Below, one piece after another: positions 24,174 through 37,880 of a DNA stretch of 64,000 nucleotides. Numbering within the stretch: position 1 is the first letter of the stretch; each line of letters starts with the position of its first letter. The notes beneath the pieces are model-generated. The model searched no databases. It was not told the origin of the DNA and saw only the letters and a list, made by a program, of their open reading frames with translations. Origin of the DNA: Gymnogyps californianus (lineage: Eukaryota; Chordata; Aves; Accipitriformes; Cathartidae); NCBI RefSeq assembly GCF_018139145.2, contig NC_059471.1, forward strand, positions 204,743,494 to 204,807,493, read 5' to 3'. The position numbers and the translations under genes are program-made.

Positions 24174-27100
24174 GAGCAGGGCCGGCTGCCTGCTCTCTTG
24201 GTGCACAGGGGGAAGGGCAGAGACCCTCTGTGCTGCTCCCACTCAGCTATCGCCGGCAGTGTTGGTAGGTGGAGAGAAGAAGGGATTATGCCTTTGCATG
24301 GGCACAGGGTCATGCTCACAGCTTGTGCCACGGCAAAAAGAGGTGTTTGCTGATTACAGTACATTGCTGAGGTTAGAAAATTTGAGGTTAGACTGAAGTG
24401 AAAATTATGAAGTTACTAAAAGGCACTTGTTCATATGCGAGCATCACCTCGCAAGAGCCCGAGTCAGTCCTAAAGTGATTTCAGTTCAGTCATCCTTGCT
24501 ACAAAATCCCCGGGAAGAAAAAGTGCAGTCCTTCACATGAAGTCCTTACTCCTTCGGGTAGGGTTGTTCCTCAGTTCTGCTCTGCTGGATTTTATTACTG
24601 AATGAAATCCATTATTCCAGGATGATCATGTCAGTCCAGGCGTGACTTTGCACCTTATTTTATAAAGTTCTTGAAAGAGAAGGAGAAAGAAGGATAATTT
24701 TTAATTTCTTTAACAAAATATATGTGTTCATATTTTATTAGTTTATCTACTGTTTGAGTTTAATTATTTTTGGTGACCTACTGGACTTACTGTCGTATGA
24801 ACACTGACTTTTCCTTCTGAAAAGAAAGAAAATATGCCTTTTAGTTCAAAACTATAACCTCAAGATATTAAAAGCCTTAAACCAGGGTTTTTTTACATTT
24901 ATCGAATGAATCAACATACTGTAATTCTTGCCTCATTTCAACCCTTAGGAAAAATAATGCAATTATTAAAATCAGTGCAGTTTGTAACCAAAGCAATTGT
25001 CTTTTCATAAGCCTTAGCTTGAGCTGGTTGAATGCTTGAAGGAAACAAATCTTCAGGAGAAATCCATGAGATACACAAGTACAATATCCAGCCTCATTGA
25101 AGGAAAGTAAAGATGCTTTGCAGCTGTGTGAGAATGTTTTTTTTCAGATAACATCAAATTAAATACCTGAATGTTGAAAGACCTCATGATGTTTTGGGAA
25201 GATGTGACGTTGGTCAAAGCACTCTCACTGAGTTCTAGTTTATTTAAATAAAACCATTTAAATAATTACTTGACAACGCTATTTTGGCAGCGTTACAGAA
25301 AACAATGAAACATTTTACATAGCAGATTATTAATAAAGTCAGTATTTAGCTACTCTAACACTCTGAGATTTGCTATATGTCTGTTTCTGGATAAACAACT
25401 AACACAAATATTTTGTGACACTAGAGTCATACTCCAGTCATATGGCATCACAGTCACCTTGACGTTCTCTGACATGCTGGAAAGATGTAATTATTAGAAG
25501 GCTGAATCAATAAATGCTGACAGCATTGGCTGTTAAGATGAAGAATATGAGCATTAATGAAGTCTAGATTAAAAAAAAATCTTTAAGAGCTGTTTTATCC
25601 TGCAAGTCTTAATTTTTAGAAAGATTAAGTTTAAATTTTTAATTTTGATGTGAACAGTGAATTTGTTGAAATATTCCATCTGCTTGCTCAGCACATATAT
25701 ACATTGAGCTCGTTATTTTCTCCCTGTAAATGAAACCTTACTATTTTTAGATTCCATAATAAAAGTCTTAGTAGAGATTTCTCCTTATTAACTACCTACT
25801 TAAATTTATCACTGAACATGTAATAAGTAATATCACAGGCACTAGTGACGACCCAGTAGCCATAATTCACTCAAACAGGCAGCTTTGTGATAACCTTTGC
25901 TTAAGGAGGGCAAAGATGTAATGAACTCTTTAAAAAAATCTTCAGTCATAATCTGCCAGGAGTTCAACCAAAATAAACTGGGATGTGCTTTAGCTGCAGA
26001 TTTCCCTGAGACTATCAGAGAGGTGTATGCTAGCTTTTAATTGAAGTTTGGGTAAAGATTTGGCATGAATATGGAATTCAGATTTGCTCTGAAGAATTTA
26101 TCAAATATGTGTGATAATGTAAAGGACTTTTTGCTTAGCATGGAACAAATAAATGTTTATTTGTTTCCACTGAAATACGCTGAGCAGGATATGTAAAATT
26201 CAAGAACATTTTATATCCAGAGAAATATTTCTGAGGAATTTAGTTACTGAATTCTTCACATTTTTAAACCCAGGAACATTTAGGGTTTTCTTCTGTGTTT
26301 TACTCCTAGATGGATCTCCTCAGCCTGTTTCTGAGGATCCTTTCATTAGGTACTTCATTTTTGCTGTGTATAATGTGGGGAACTTGGCTGGCTGGCTGAG
26401 GCATTCACACACAGACGTGCCTTCAGGTGCCCTGTTTTCCAAGGACTGACACTGAAATGCAAAGTACTTCTGAAGATGTAATTTTCTGACAGTAGTTGCT
26501 GTTCATCCAGAGGAATTTTGAAAGACATCTGTCATGTTCAGTTATGGCAGGGGATTGTGGCGAGCAGCTGAGCTGGTCCCCCTGGGCTTCCTTCCTGCTC
26601 TGGGGAGAGAGACCGACGCTTTGAGGACATAGGTCACCTTACCCTGCAGTAGCCATCTGAACTAGTCAGATGACTTGTCTCCAAAACTACTGCTCTATTC
26701 ATGCTGATTTTAGAAGGAACCAAGGTGAGTAGCTCAGCTCTGGACCTCAACACAAAAAGTTATGGAACACATTTTGTTCTTTATTTGACGGAACAATGTA
26801 AGACTGTAAAACGTGTAAAGCATGGAGAATGCAAACGCTGCAAGGACAACCATACACTATTACAATGTGGTATCAGCCATATTATTAATTGTTAGACTAG
26901 CTGGGGGGGCAATTTTGTGGGAAAAAGCAAATGTGAAGGGAGCTGTAGCTGCACTTGGTAGGGAGGATAGAAGATGTACAAGACACATACTGTTCTTCAG
27001 GGCAAATGGAGCAGTGTGGTGGTGAGCTGATTAACCACTGAAGCAACAGGGTTAAACTGGACTGTTTCTGAAGCTTTGTAAGTTTGCGATTACATAGATA

Positions 27101-30100
27101 TGCTCAAGTAAGAAGTTGTAGTCACTTCACATGGCAAAAAGCTAGATTCAGTGAACTTGTAGGGGTGGGACAGATTGGCTTGTAGAGACTGAGGGACTTG
27201 GTAAAGTAGAACACTTTGTAACATGGGATTTTGATTTAATAGCGTATGAAGCATTTTAAATTTAATTGATGGGATGTTCCTTAGAAAACTAGCTTTTAAG
27301 ATCTTAACTCTCATAAGAGATGTATAATGTTTGTTAGAAGTGCACAATAGTCCACGGGAAAAAAGCTGCCTACTTCAAGTAGGTTATGAGAATATTAAAA
27401 GTTTAATACAGAGAAGTCAGTGGCATAGTGTCTCTGGCCCATAGCAGAGGACTTCTGTCTGGTAAATTTACTTTAATTAATATCCAAAGCATAAATTTAC
27501 AAACCAGCCAGAAGAAATGGACTATGGTGTTTGTCCTTTAAGTAAAATGCTAACAAAACTCTGACTCTCCAATAAGACCCCTTCCTATTCCTTCCCCAAA
27601 GATGAGGTAAGGTCAGCTTACAGCTGGTTAATTTTCTTTGGCTTTTCTGTGACTGAGCTTTACAACATCGACAATTGTCAGTAAAATATGGAGATTTAAG
27701 TTGTGTATTTATGAAAAATGACTTGGGGAATTTTGGTATAGTTCCAACTTAGATTTATTTGAGTGTAAAGCAATCATTGAAATACAGATTTTTAGACTTA
27801 ATGAAATACAGAATTTTGTCTTCTGAGATAAACTATTTGCAGAAGAAAATGTTGGGGCTTGTATGAATTCCTGATCTCTTCCCTTCCATCCTTGTCTTTA
27901 GGAAGGTGGATACTGCCTAATTACAGTTCCAAGCAAAAATGTCACCCTAAAGAGATTTAAAAATGTCAGCTGGGCCAGGATGTACATTCACACATCTCAG
28001 AGCAGGAATATCCACTGCAGCCCCCTTATGCTCAGTCTAGGGTCAGATTCAAGCATTCATATCCAGACATCTGCAGCAAGTCGAGGTTCCCTATGCCATC
28101 ACCCAGCCTCCAGCACCTGCCAAAGGAGAACATGGAACCCCATCAGGTCTTGTGTCTTCTGGATGCCTCAAGCATCTCAGGTGTTGTTAGACATCACTGT
28201 GCAGTTGATACAGCCAGTGACAGGTAGGGAATTAGTGTCCTAAGGCAGACACGTGTACCACGCCCTGGGCTGATCAGACCTCCACAGTCTGTGAGGAGCC
28301 GAGACCCCTCGCTCACGCACCAGCACGTCTACATTGTCTCCATCTGCAGCCGAGTCCCACCCTGGCTTTTCTCCTTCAGAGACTCAGGGTATTGTCTGGT
28401 TTTGGTAACAAACCACTTCATAGTTCAACGTCGGGAATAGCTGAAGTGCAGCTACAGTTTCCTTTAAGCATAGCTTAAAAATTACAGGAAGCAACTATTT
28501 TTATTTAATAAATAAATTTATTTAAATTAAATTCTGTTTAATGTCACCTTGCTGGCACAGGGTAAGAAAAAGGAGGAAAGGTTACTGTTAACACAACCTG
28601 GTTTTACGCTCGCTGTGGAATTCGTGCTATTGCAAACCCTCTGAAGTACTTTCTCAAAAGCTGGTGTAGAAGAGTCTCGCCAGGACAAGTGGCTTTTCAT
28701 GCATTGTTTTATTGACTCATATTTGATGGTTTCCCATGTGTATTTAAAGGCTGAATGCCAGTCTCTAGTGAATGACTCGGAAAGCATTTAGTTTTGAACT
28801 GAATTCATTTGCAATTTCCAACAGAAGCATCTGCCGACCAGTTATGAAAGGGTCCAGGTTCTTGACTCCTACCTATTGTAATCTTGTGGCATGCTTTATT
28901 TTGAGCCTTCTGTGCTTGTCCTAGATATTTCTTTATAAATGAATGAAATGAAATATAAATAGCTTCAAAAAATAATGCCAGTTATTTAAAAAATCCCACC
29001 CATATATGAAAACATGTTAAAAACTCATTCAACTAGGGCTCACTTTCATGAATCACAGTCTAACACAAATAACAAAAGATCCTGCTTTATCTTTATTTTC
29101 AGTGTCTCTTTTAATTGACAAAAATTTTCCTCCTTGTTTTACTAGTAAAAGAAAGTGTACAGTACTCCATTTTACTTTATTTGTCACAAAACAAAACATC
29201 TTGAAGGCAAGTAGTTGCACCAGAGAAAAAACATGAACTCTGGAACTGATAAAAATGGGATACAGTCAAGTGGATATTTTTAGGGGAAATAACCGTGGGC
29301 ATGGTTTTATGAGTTCCACAAGCCACATGAACAAAATACCTTGTTTCACAAAAATTTAGTAATAATTCTAAACACAGAGGAACTTGTACTTTAACATTAA
29401 ATCCTCATCCATTTTGTTTGCAGTTTGTTTCTTGAGGTGGTTTTTTTAAATATAGTTCTACAGTTTTCAGAATAACAAAGTGAGAAACTATCAATCTAAT
29501 TAGAGCAGCCATGGCATTCAAGAAAGCAAAAACTAATAGGATGGTAGGAAGCTATAAGTAGTTTAAAAATTATTCTAATCATGGGAAAATAGCTTAGAGT
29601 CTTCATAAGAAGATTTTGTATTTTTTGTGCCCTGAGGACAAATAATAAATCTGAAGTGTTTCAGGAAGCCAATGTAATGAAATGACCTTTTTTAAAAAAC
29701 TGGGGGTTTGGGGAGGAAAATATATGATCATACTGCAGCTAGATTGCTATTAAAGTAAAGCACTGCTTCACCACTTCATATGCAACAAGAAAGGTACCTG
29801 CAGCAACATTTATTTAATAGAGTCAGACGACATTAAGTTGAACTACTGTTAATAAATGCTAACCTGTCTTTTTGTGGCTGAAGCAGTGCTTCCTACTCAC
29901 ATGAAGTACAAGAGAAACAGAGAATATTCGTTTGATATCCAGGTAATTCTTATTTTTGGCAGCCTGATCTAAATACTACCTATTTGTATATGAACCTTGG
30001 TACGAGTCTGTTTAACTGTGGCATTTTCAGTGTAATTTAAGCTTTACTTTGGAAAAAAAAAAAGAATGCTTAGTGCAAGTTTCTAAAAGTGAATTTCTGA

Positions 30101-30589
30101 CATTAACAGAGAGCCTGGAAACTATACTGCTTCTAAGAAGATATAATTTTCTTTTCTTTGAGAGAAGATAAGTTAGTAAGATATTAACTTCAGGGCTTGA
30201 TCACAATTTAAGCTTGATGCTTGTTTCAGCAGTCCCTGCAGTTTGGGGGTGATTGGCCTGTTTTGACGCCTGACCCCTGTGGTGCCAGTGAACCGTCCCC
30301 AGGAGGGGATCTTTCGGTTTGGCTGTGGTCCCCGGTGCTGCAGGAGCCATGACAATGGTGCTGTAGCTTGAATGTCTGTGGTTTTAAGCTCTGTCTTAAA
30401 GCTGGTTAGAGTCGTTTATCTCCCAAATTCCTATTGCAAAATTTTTTCAATGCTTCATTTTCCTAGTGATTAAAAAGGATCTAAATTACAGTAAATTTAT
30501 TCAAGTCCAGTTTCCACCCTTTGTTCTTATACCATGACTGTCCTTTGGCTTAAACAGCTCCTGTACAACCCCATTATATTTAGCGATAG

Positions 30590-31045
30590 CAGTCATCCTC
30601 TCTCTAAACAAGACAAGCTTTTTCTATCTCCTTTTATGACATATTTTACATTCTTCTCATCATCCTAGTAGTCCTTCTCTGCAGCTGCTCCAGCCTAAGT
30701 TAATCTTTTTTGAACACAAGCGTTCATAATTACACACAATAATTGAAGTGATGTCTTAGCAATGCTTTACCAGTACCGTACTAATACTCCCCCCATCGTT
30801 ACTAGAAATAATTGAGCTGATACATTCTAGGGCAGTGTTTGCCTTTTTTCACATCCGTAGCTCATTGTCAGATTGTGATTAACTATGTGGATTGAGCTTT
30901 CTCCTCCTCAGTCATTTCTAGCTTACAGCTGAGGGTATTCTTGTTATTATCTGAAGTGCACGACCTTACACTTTCTACAAGAGGCAAAGAATCCACTTTG
31001 TATACTTTTTTCCAGTTGTTAATCATATTCTGTTTAAAAAGGTGC
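30590..31045 (-). mobile_element. Ancient CR1-type LINE fragment, 3' part of ORF2
   Basis: Read on the + strand, this follows the antisense order of a CR1 LINE: CTAGTAGTCCTTCTCTGCAG at 30665-30684 with CTGCTCCAGCC after it, then TGAAGTGATGTCTTAGCAATG, TTTGCCTTTTTTCACATCCG, CTTTCTCCTCCTCAGTCATT, TTCTTGTTATTATCTGAAGTG and GACCTTACACTTTCT near 30962. In CR1 this is the region downstream of the reverse-transcriptase core, so the element lies on the minus strand. It is heavily mutated, 5'-truncated as CR1 copies usually are, and cannot encode protein. A second fragment follows from about 31150. The identification comes from remembered sauropsid CR1 consensus and the collinear order of at least six blocks. 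Ends are approximate. Confidence 0.75.
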
Positions 31046-31149
31046 CTAATTTCTAATTTTAATGTGTCTCGTTTGAGCTTCCAGGAGCTGGTTCTTGCTA
31101 TGTCTTTTATGGTGTGTCTGAAAGTCCTTTATTAGGGGATATTTTCTTC

Positions 31150-31600
31150 ATGTTAGGATACTTACCTACTGAAATCAAATCACTTCTCAATTTCAAGAAA
31201 TAAATTATAACCTATAGAGATTGAACACCAAGTTTTTAGTGTAAGGTATCTCTTCTATATCTAAGCAGAAGGTATAAGGCAGATAAGCTTTTCTCCATAC
31301 TGTAGCAATTTTCAGCTTCCTTCTAAAAATATGAACCCCAGCAATAGGTATTCTTGTGGCCTCAACTGCTTGTCCCTCCAGGTCTGTGGGGGTTCTGTTT
31401 TGGTTTGCTCCGTTTTTAAGGTAGACTCACTTTACCAAAGACTCTGTTTACCATATTCCATATGACTAACCTGAGTCAGGATTTGTTCCCATTTGACCAA
31501 TTTACATATCATTCAGAAAGTGTCGCAGCTGGTGATTTCAGATCTGCTTCCAGATTACTGACGAAAATGCTGACTAACAGCAATACTCGTGAAAATGCTA
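31150..31600 (-). mobile_element. Second CR1-type LINE fragment, same orientation
   Basis: The + strand has AATCAAATCACTTCTCAATT, GAGATTGAACACCAAGTTT and TAGTGTAAGGTATCTC near 31173-31251. In CR1 these blocks lie nearer the 3' end than those of the preceding fragment. After an apparent internal deletion come TTTGACCAATTTACATATC near 31492 and TTACTGACGAAAATGCTGAC near 31556. The last block corresponds to the area around the conserved reverse-transcriptase FADD region, read antisense. Because the 3'-type blocks restart after the first fragment, this is better explained as a second insertion, or as one insertion broken and partly duplicated, than as a single element. Highly degraded, with no coding capacity. 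Confidence 0.6.
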
Positions 31601-32519
31601 TTTAATGGTGATTTATAATGGACAGCTGGCCTAAGTGATTCAAGTGCTTAATGCCATAAATGTATGGTTTGGTATTGTTTGGGACTCTTTTTGAATATAG
31701 GGATACTGCATTTTTAAGTAAAGTGCCTCAGGAAACGCTAAAAATGATATTCTGAAACTAAGTGAATCGGAGTTGACAATTAAAATAAAAAGTTTCAGAA
31801 TATCCTGGATACAAAAAGTATTATTTCAGTGAAAACAGATTCTATCATTTTCCTGCTCTGCTAATTAACAATGGAGAAGAGTAGTTATTATGTGAAATTC
31901 AGGCAGTTCAACAAGAATTCACTTGATTAATACATGCAGAATAATACATGTTAGTCAAATACTGTTTTCCTCTGAGATCCCATTAAAAATTTGATCAAAG
32001 TTTAATTACAACATAGGCCAGTTATGTTTAGATGACACTGAAAACATCAAGGCCCTTCAAATAATGGGAATAAAACAAAGGGAATCCACAATTGTCATGA
32101 ACCAAACTGGAAGTCTGCAGATTTCATTTTCAGCCAAATGGCTGCACAATATAGAGAAGAGTGCTCTTTCGGTGATGGCACATTCCAATGAAAGGATGTT
32201 TTTCATTCTTTGTGGGTCATTTTAGTTCCAAAAGTTGCTTGAGGACTTGACAGGTGTGTACAGAAGCCCTTGGATTTTGTGAGCACACCGTTCTGAGGAG
32301 ATCGGTGACAGAGAAACCCCTGACCAATGTACACTGGATTTCATGAGGCCTGATGGCTTGCTTTGGAATTAGCTGTTTTGTATTTTCTTGGGTCCACTTC
32401 TTCTCAAGAAGGAAGGTGAAGATAGCTCTGTTCTGCAGTTCTCTAGTGAGGATTGTCATGTAAGAGATACTTGAGGAAATAGTTTGAAGGGATGGGTTGC
32501 AGAGCAAATCCAAACAGGG

Positions 32520-32660
32520 ATATTTGAGGTCTACAGAAAGCGTGGAAGCAGGTAGAGTAGGAAGAACAGGATGGTGGAGAGGTTGAGGGGAAGGAGGTGT
32601 GCTGAAGCAATGGGAGTGAGAGAGAAATAGGCATGAGAACAGAGGAATTAACAAAGATGA
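32520..32660. other. Purine-rich tract in intron 2
   Basis: About 140 bases on the + strand are dominated by A and G (GAGAGGTTGAGGGGAAGGAGG and similar). This makes the minus strand pyrimidine-rich and gives it a 145-codon open frame (32217-32654) full of Ser, Pro and Leu. I see no domain, and treat the frame as a by-product of composition. Confidence 0.45.
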
Positions 32661-35600
32661 AGCTGTTCAAATCAAAGTGTATCTGCTTCTTCCATGTGAA
32701 AAATTAATCCAAGAACTCAGATGTTGGGTTCAGGGGAGTTAGGACTAATGGTTTGTACAAAATACATGAAAGTTTGTACGTCAGCCTTCAATTCACAGTC
32801 AACATTCCTGGAATGTGCTGCAATATGTGGCATAACTGCATTTTTTAATTTAATGTAACACAATCCATTGGTGGTCCTTCAGGAAGGAGTGAAGAATGGG
32901 ATGTTCTTTCTTTGAGTAGTTATAGGGAAAAACCACATGACCACATCATGGCGCAGTAAAGCTCCATGGGAAAAACATAAGCCTCAAAGCAGAAGTGCTG
33001 CTATTCCTGCTTAGATCATCGGACCAAAGAAAGGCTTTCCTTCAGGAAATGTCATCTGGACAGAAGTCTCAGAAACTCTAAAATAAGGTTTTCTATGATA
33101 TACTGCATTTTAAGATGTATTTTATGCACAAAAAAATAGTACTGATGTAACAACAGGAGCTCTAGGAAGGAAGCTGTGATCAAACTGGTATATTATCTAG
33201 CAGAGATCCAATTCTAACAGGATAAAATATCTATACTGTACTAGCTTATTCTTTTTCCCTGTAAGAAGACCTCTACTGATACGAAGCACACTTATAGCTA
33301 CATCTATACTTGTAGAGATGTAGTTATTTAACTATTACTTTCTTGTCCAGATGCTCTGAGGCTTTTCAGGCTCAGCTTTGAATACAGCCATCCATTCATT
33401 TTTATGAATAATACATCACATTAAAATGATCCACTTCAGCAGCAAAGATTTGTTTGTTTCATAGAGTATTTGTCTTGAAGATTATTTTCAACTTTCCTGT
33501 ACTAATATAGCATCTTTTGTTACTTTCATGATTTCAAGGCACCCCAGAGAGAGCACCAAAAACAATCTTTCAGTAACTCTTACTTTTTTCCTGCTTCAAA
33601 AGTAAATTAAATTTACTGAGGTAGCTATCCCTAATGGTATGATTCTCCTAAAACAGTCCACCCATGCTACAAGTCTCTGAAAATTGCCATTTGCACAGGG
33701 TGAGTAGAATTAGTTATAAAAAAATTTAAAATCTCTGAATGCCACATCTGCAGTGAATACTGGGAATTTGTTTTGGCTCATAGACTATGATCCCTAACAA
33801 GAGTCTTTTTTTTGATAGTCAGTACAAAAAAAAGGTACCTGCTAGCAAGAAAAAGATTTTTTTCCTTCATTTTCTTGGAAATAGCTGTATTGTAGGGCTA
33901 GCTAAGGGGAATCACAATATGTTTTTGTTGCATATATTAATTTTTTGTGCTCCGTAATCCTTATTATCAAGCAATGCTTGAAATTTTTGTGCAACTGAAT
34001 GGGACATAAGTTATAGGTAGCCTTCTGTGGAGTCCATCACAGGCGCGTATCTCTCCATGTTTTTTATAAAAGGAGCGTAATCATTTACTGTGTGAGGACT
34101 TGCTCATTAAACATCTAAAGTATAGGTTCAAGTGATCTGGACCATACCCATGGAGTTATCAGGGGCTAACCACTTAAGTGTTTACTCAGTTTTTATAAAA
34201 GTTTTACAACTTTATATATTCTTATCAGGAGCTGACTTAAGCAGCTGAAAGCTAATTTGGAGATGCCCACATGAGTCTAATTATTCAGAGAATTGATTTC
34301 AGCATAGCCAAACTTAATGGTAAGACAGTTAGTTCAAGTGGTATAAGTTGCTGATATGGGTTGGACAGATCTGGGCTTAGGTCACAGTGTGAGGGGCTGT
34401 GTATTTGCCTGTGTTAAAATGCTTTATTTCTTTTATTTACTATTTTAAAAAAATCTCTTAAATGTATCATTTAAGTAGGAACAAGGAAAAAAGAAGCATT
34501 CAAAAGTTGGAAGATAATATTGAATGGTTTTGGTCTTTCCATTGTTATTATTTCTCTATGGCTATCAAAATATGGCTATCTATTTTAAGCTTAGATGTAA
34601 TTTTCAAAGAGCTATCTGTACTCTGTACTACACTGCATAGCGCTGTGTAAGTAACAATAACCCGCATGTATCTCCAAAAAAAAAAAATCCCATATACACC
34701 TATATGCAGAGTACCAGCAGCCCTTGAGCTTTTGACATATTGCCAGGACAACCTGCAGCTCTAGTTGTACACTGCTGGTATTTCAAAATATTTACATGAA
34801 AAATAGATGGAAAACTAATTATGGAAATTATTTCAAATTGAAATATGGTGATTCACTGAGATAAACTGCAAAATAAAGACTAGGCAGTGTTATAAGCACA
34901 GAGTATATCAAATTCATTACAGCCACAATTAGTGATCACAAATGTTCTACCATGAATATTTTTTAGGAGAGCGGGACACAGGGGCATTCCCCACTCCTCC
35001 ATGTCTGCTTGCTTGTAGACATGGAGCAGCTTCCCCAGGAGGCTACTGTGGTGCTGTCTTCAGCCTCACTCCAGAATGGCTCTGAGTCGCCATTTGGATT
35101 CACTCGTACGAAAGCAGGCTTCAGTCTACCCAAGAAGCAGTTTATTCAATACGATCTCCTTCCTCAGTGATGATTTGGCCACTGCACTAAATAATGCTGC
35201 TAGCCAGCTTTATGCTCCCTCATTTTTTCAGATCAAACTATCTGGCATGTTTGGCCCGTATTTGTAGATCAGCTGGAAACTCCCTAATCTACTCAGATTT
35301 GGCAAGCATATTATTTACCAGAAATATCCTCTTATCTACTAGTTTCTCTATCAATGGGGAACAAGATCCAGAAGCACTAAATCCATTCGCAGATTAATAG
35401 ATGCCTTCCAAGAAAAGCATCAGTATCAGAATAGAGAATACGGACATGTGGAGAAGGGCTGATATTTGTGAGGGCTGATGTTATAGTGTGAGACAGCAAA
35501 GTTGCAACTGCAAAGTATCTGGAAGTCCTACCAAGAAAACATCTCAATTAGTGTACATGGCTGGGCTGAGATTAATGTAAATTAGGAAACGTGCTCATTT

Positions 35601-37704
35601 TCTGAACTGCTAATCTGCCATGAACAAGAAAAAATGTAGCTGAGACCTAGAGATGGAAAGTCAAATTTCTCCCTTTGTGACGCACACACTTCCCTATTGA
35701 TTTCATCGTATTGCAAAACAATAATGAAGGGGGGAACTTCGCTGTAGGGCTGCAGCTCTTTGAGATATTTTTCTTGTTAAGGGCAGATTAGCAGGTCAAA
35801 AAGCAGAGCCATGTTTTGATTTTCATATTTTTAGCCTTCTCTTTATATGTTAATGGGACTGCTGCTCCCTAGCGTAAGTCCCTTGGGTGTTACTTTGACT
35901 TATTGTATTTTTTAAACCCTTTTTAAAACTGCAGTAAAATCTTGGAACATTTATCCTACTACAGTCACTATGGGAGTTGTTTGCTTGGAGAGGCAGGCTT
36001 TCAGCTAAGTGTTCATTCATGGAACTGAATCAAGCAAGTTTTAAGACTAAATTCAAGCATCTAGTTCCAAGGCCCGCAGCAGCAGCAGGAACACCTGGGA
36101 TGCTCTGCTCCCACTCACCCCCCGCACGTCACAGCCTGGAGCCCAAATATTTTTTCCCACTTCTGTCCCAGATCCTGAAATGCAACTCAGACCTCTTACA
36201 GGTGATCATTTCCTTGGTTTTGTCCTCATATTGCCATAGCTCTGGATAAAGCTTCCTTTTTTCCAGCAAAGCTGGGGGTCGGTTTGGAGGTAATGTAGTG
36301 GAGGCCCCCTGCATCTTATTTCTGTAGCACGCTTAATTTTCGCACACATTGTGGCATTAGCTGCTATCACGTGAACATTGCGTACGCTTCAGGTGTGAGT
36401 ATTGGTTTCTGTTTTAATTTTTTTCCCCAAAAGTAGGTAGGACACCAACCACAGTGGGGGCTGCAGCTCGCCCAGGTCCATGGAGCAGCATGCGCCGGTC
36501 TGGGGGTATGGCTTAGCCCTGCCGCTGCGCCAACCCAACAGCAGCTTCATTACAGCACTCCCAGGATAATATTTTAAGATCCTATATTGAACATGAAATG
36601 ACTGCAGAAGATTAGCCTTTAAGATTTAGTCATAAACTGCTCTTTCGAGGACAAAGACTTAAATAACAGCAGTCTTTTCCCCTCAAATTACTGTTTACAT
36701 TGACTGATAGTTTACAAAGGGGTTACTGTTCTTGGTAGCTTGCTTTTATTTGCCTTTCTTATATCTGATCTGGAAGTGTTCTTGCATATTTGGGATTAAT
36801 AATGTTTTGTCTAGAAGAAGTAAGCTTCAGGCAAAGGAATGAAATGCAGAATTACTTTCTTCTCTGCTTTCTTGTGACTCTCAAGTGACAGTATGTATTG
36901 TCAGAAATAAAAGTGCAGTGTTACAATTTTCTGTCTGTGCTATGTAAGTCTTAATATATACCATATGGCTGGGGGCATTGCACCAGATTTTTTCTCAGGA
37001 GTGATTTTTTCTCACTAGAGTTAAAAGTAGTAATATGGAAATGAATGAGTAAAATAATTTGCTCTCCCTCTGGGCTTGTTGGCTGTGATTATTCTTGCTT
37101 ATTTTGGTGTGTGAAGTTTTGTATTTAGGTTTTGTTTCCTGAAAGTTTTGCTGCTGTTCATGTTTGTTAGCTTGTAACATGTTTTCTGAGGAGTTTTCTT
37201 CTTCATGGGTGCCATTCTGCTTTCAGTGGGCAGAAATTCAGACTGCTGGGCATGCTGCTCTTCTCTTTGGTCACTGCTTAGTGAAATACTCTCAACATGG
37301 TAGTCTGTGGCTGATTAGTGGGGGACATGCAGCATGAAGTTTCAGAGTGGGATCATTGCAGTATTTAAGATAGAATGGGAGGCAAAGTAAACTATTGCCC
37401 GTTTCACAAGGGAAAAGGAACAACTGCCAGACTTTGCAGTGATCAAGTTCCAGTTTTCTGTTTTGTCCTGTAATAATCATAAAAAAAGATGTTAAAGATG
37501 CATAAAGAATTAAAGCAACTGTTCGTGTGTTCGTAGAAAAAGAATTTTTCTTTTTTGCCAAAAATACTACAGAAGTCTGCAAATCACAGCTGATATTTCT
37601 GCTTTGGTGATGAAAGAAAGTGTGAGAAGTGTGTAACAGGGAAACACTTTGATTTTCAAACTCAGGCTTTACAGAATACGTGAATATCAAAACTTCTGCC
37701 TCTG

Positions 37705-37880
37705 TTCCCCCCCCGTACACCTCCCTGGTGACAGCGAGGTGACACTGCATGGCCAGGCTATCACCCTGGCGGGGGTCAGTCGGGTGCTGGTGGCCGACGC
37801 TGGTCTCAGCCCACTGTCACAGCCACGCTGGCTGTCACCTCCGGGCTCTCCCCGTCCCCCATCTTGCTGTTGGTACACAG
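37705..37880. other. GC-rich patch with C8 run and inverted repeats
   Basis: A run of eight C (37707-37714) opens about 170 bases rich in G and C with about nine CpG. GGTGACAGC (37727-37735) has a perfect inverted partner GCTGTCACC (37831-37839). The adjacent GAGGTGACA (37736-37744) also pairs with TGTCACCTC (37833-37841), so two alternative 9-bp stems compete for one arm. No gene is seen. Confidence 0.6.

Noticed and set aside
32217..32654. 145-codon minus-strand open frame
   Set aside because: Compositional by-product of a purine-rich + strand, with no recognisable domain or codon structure.
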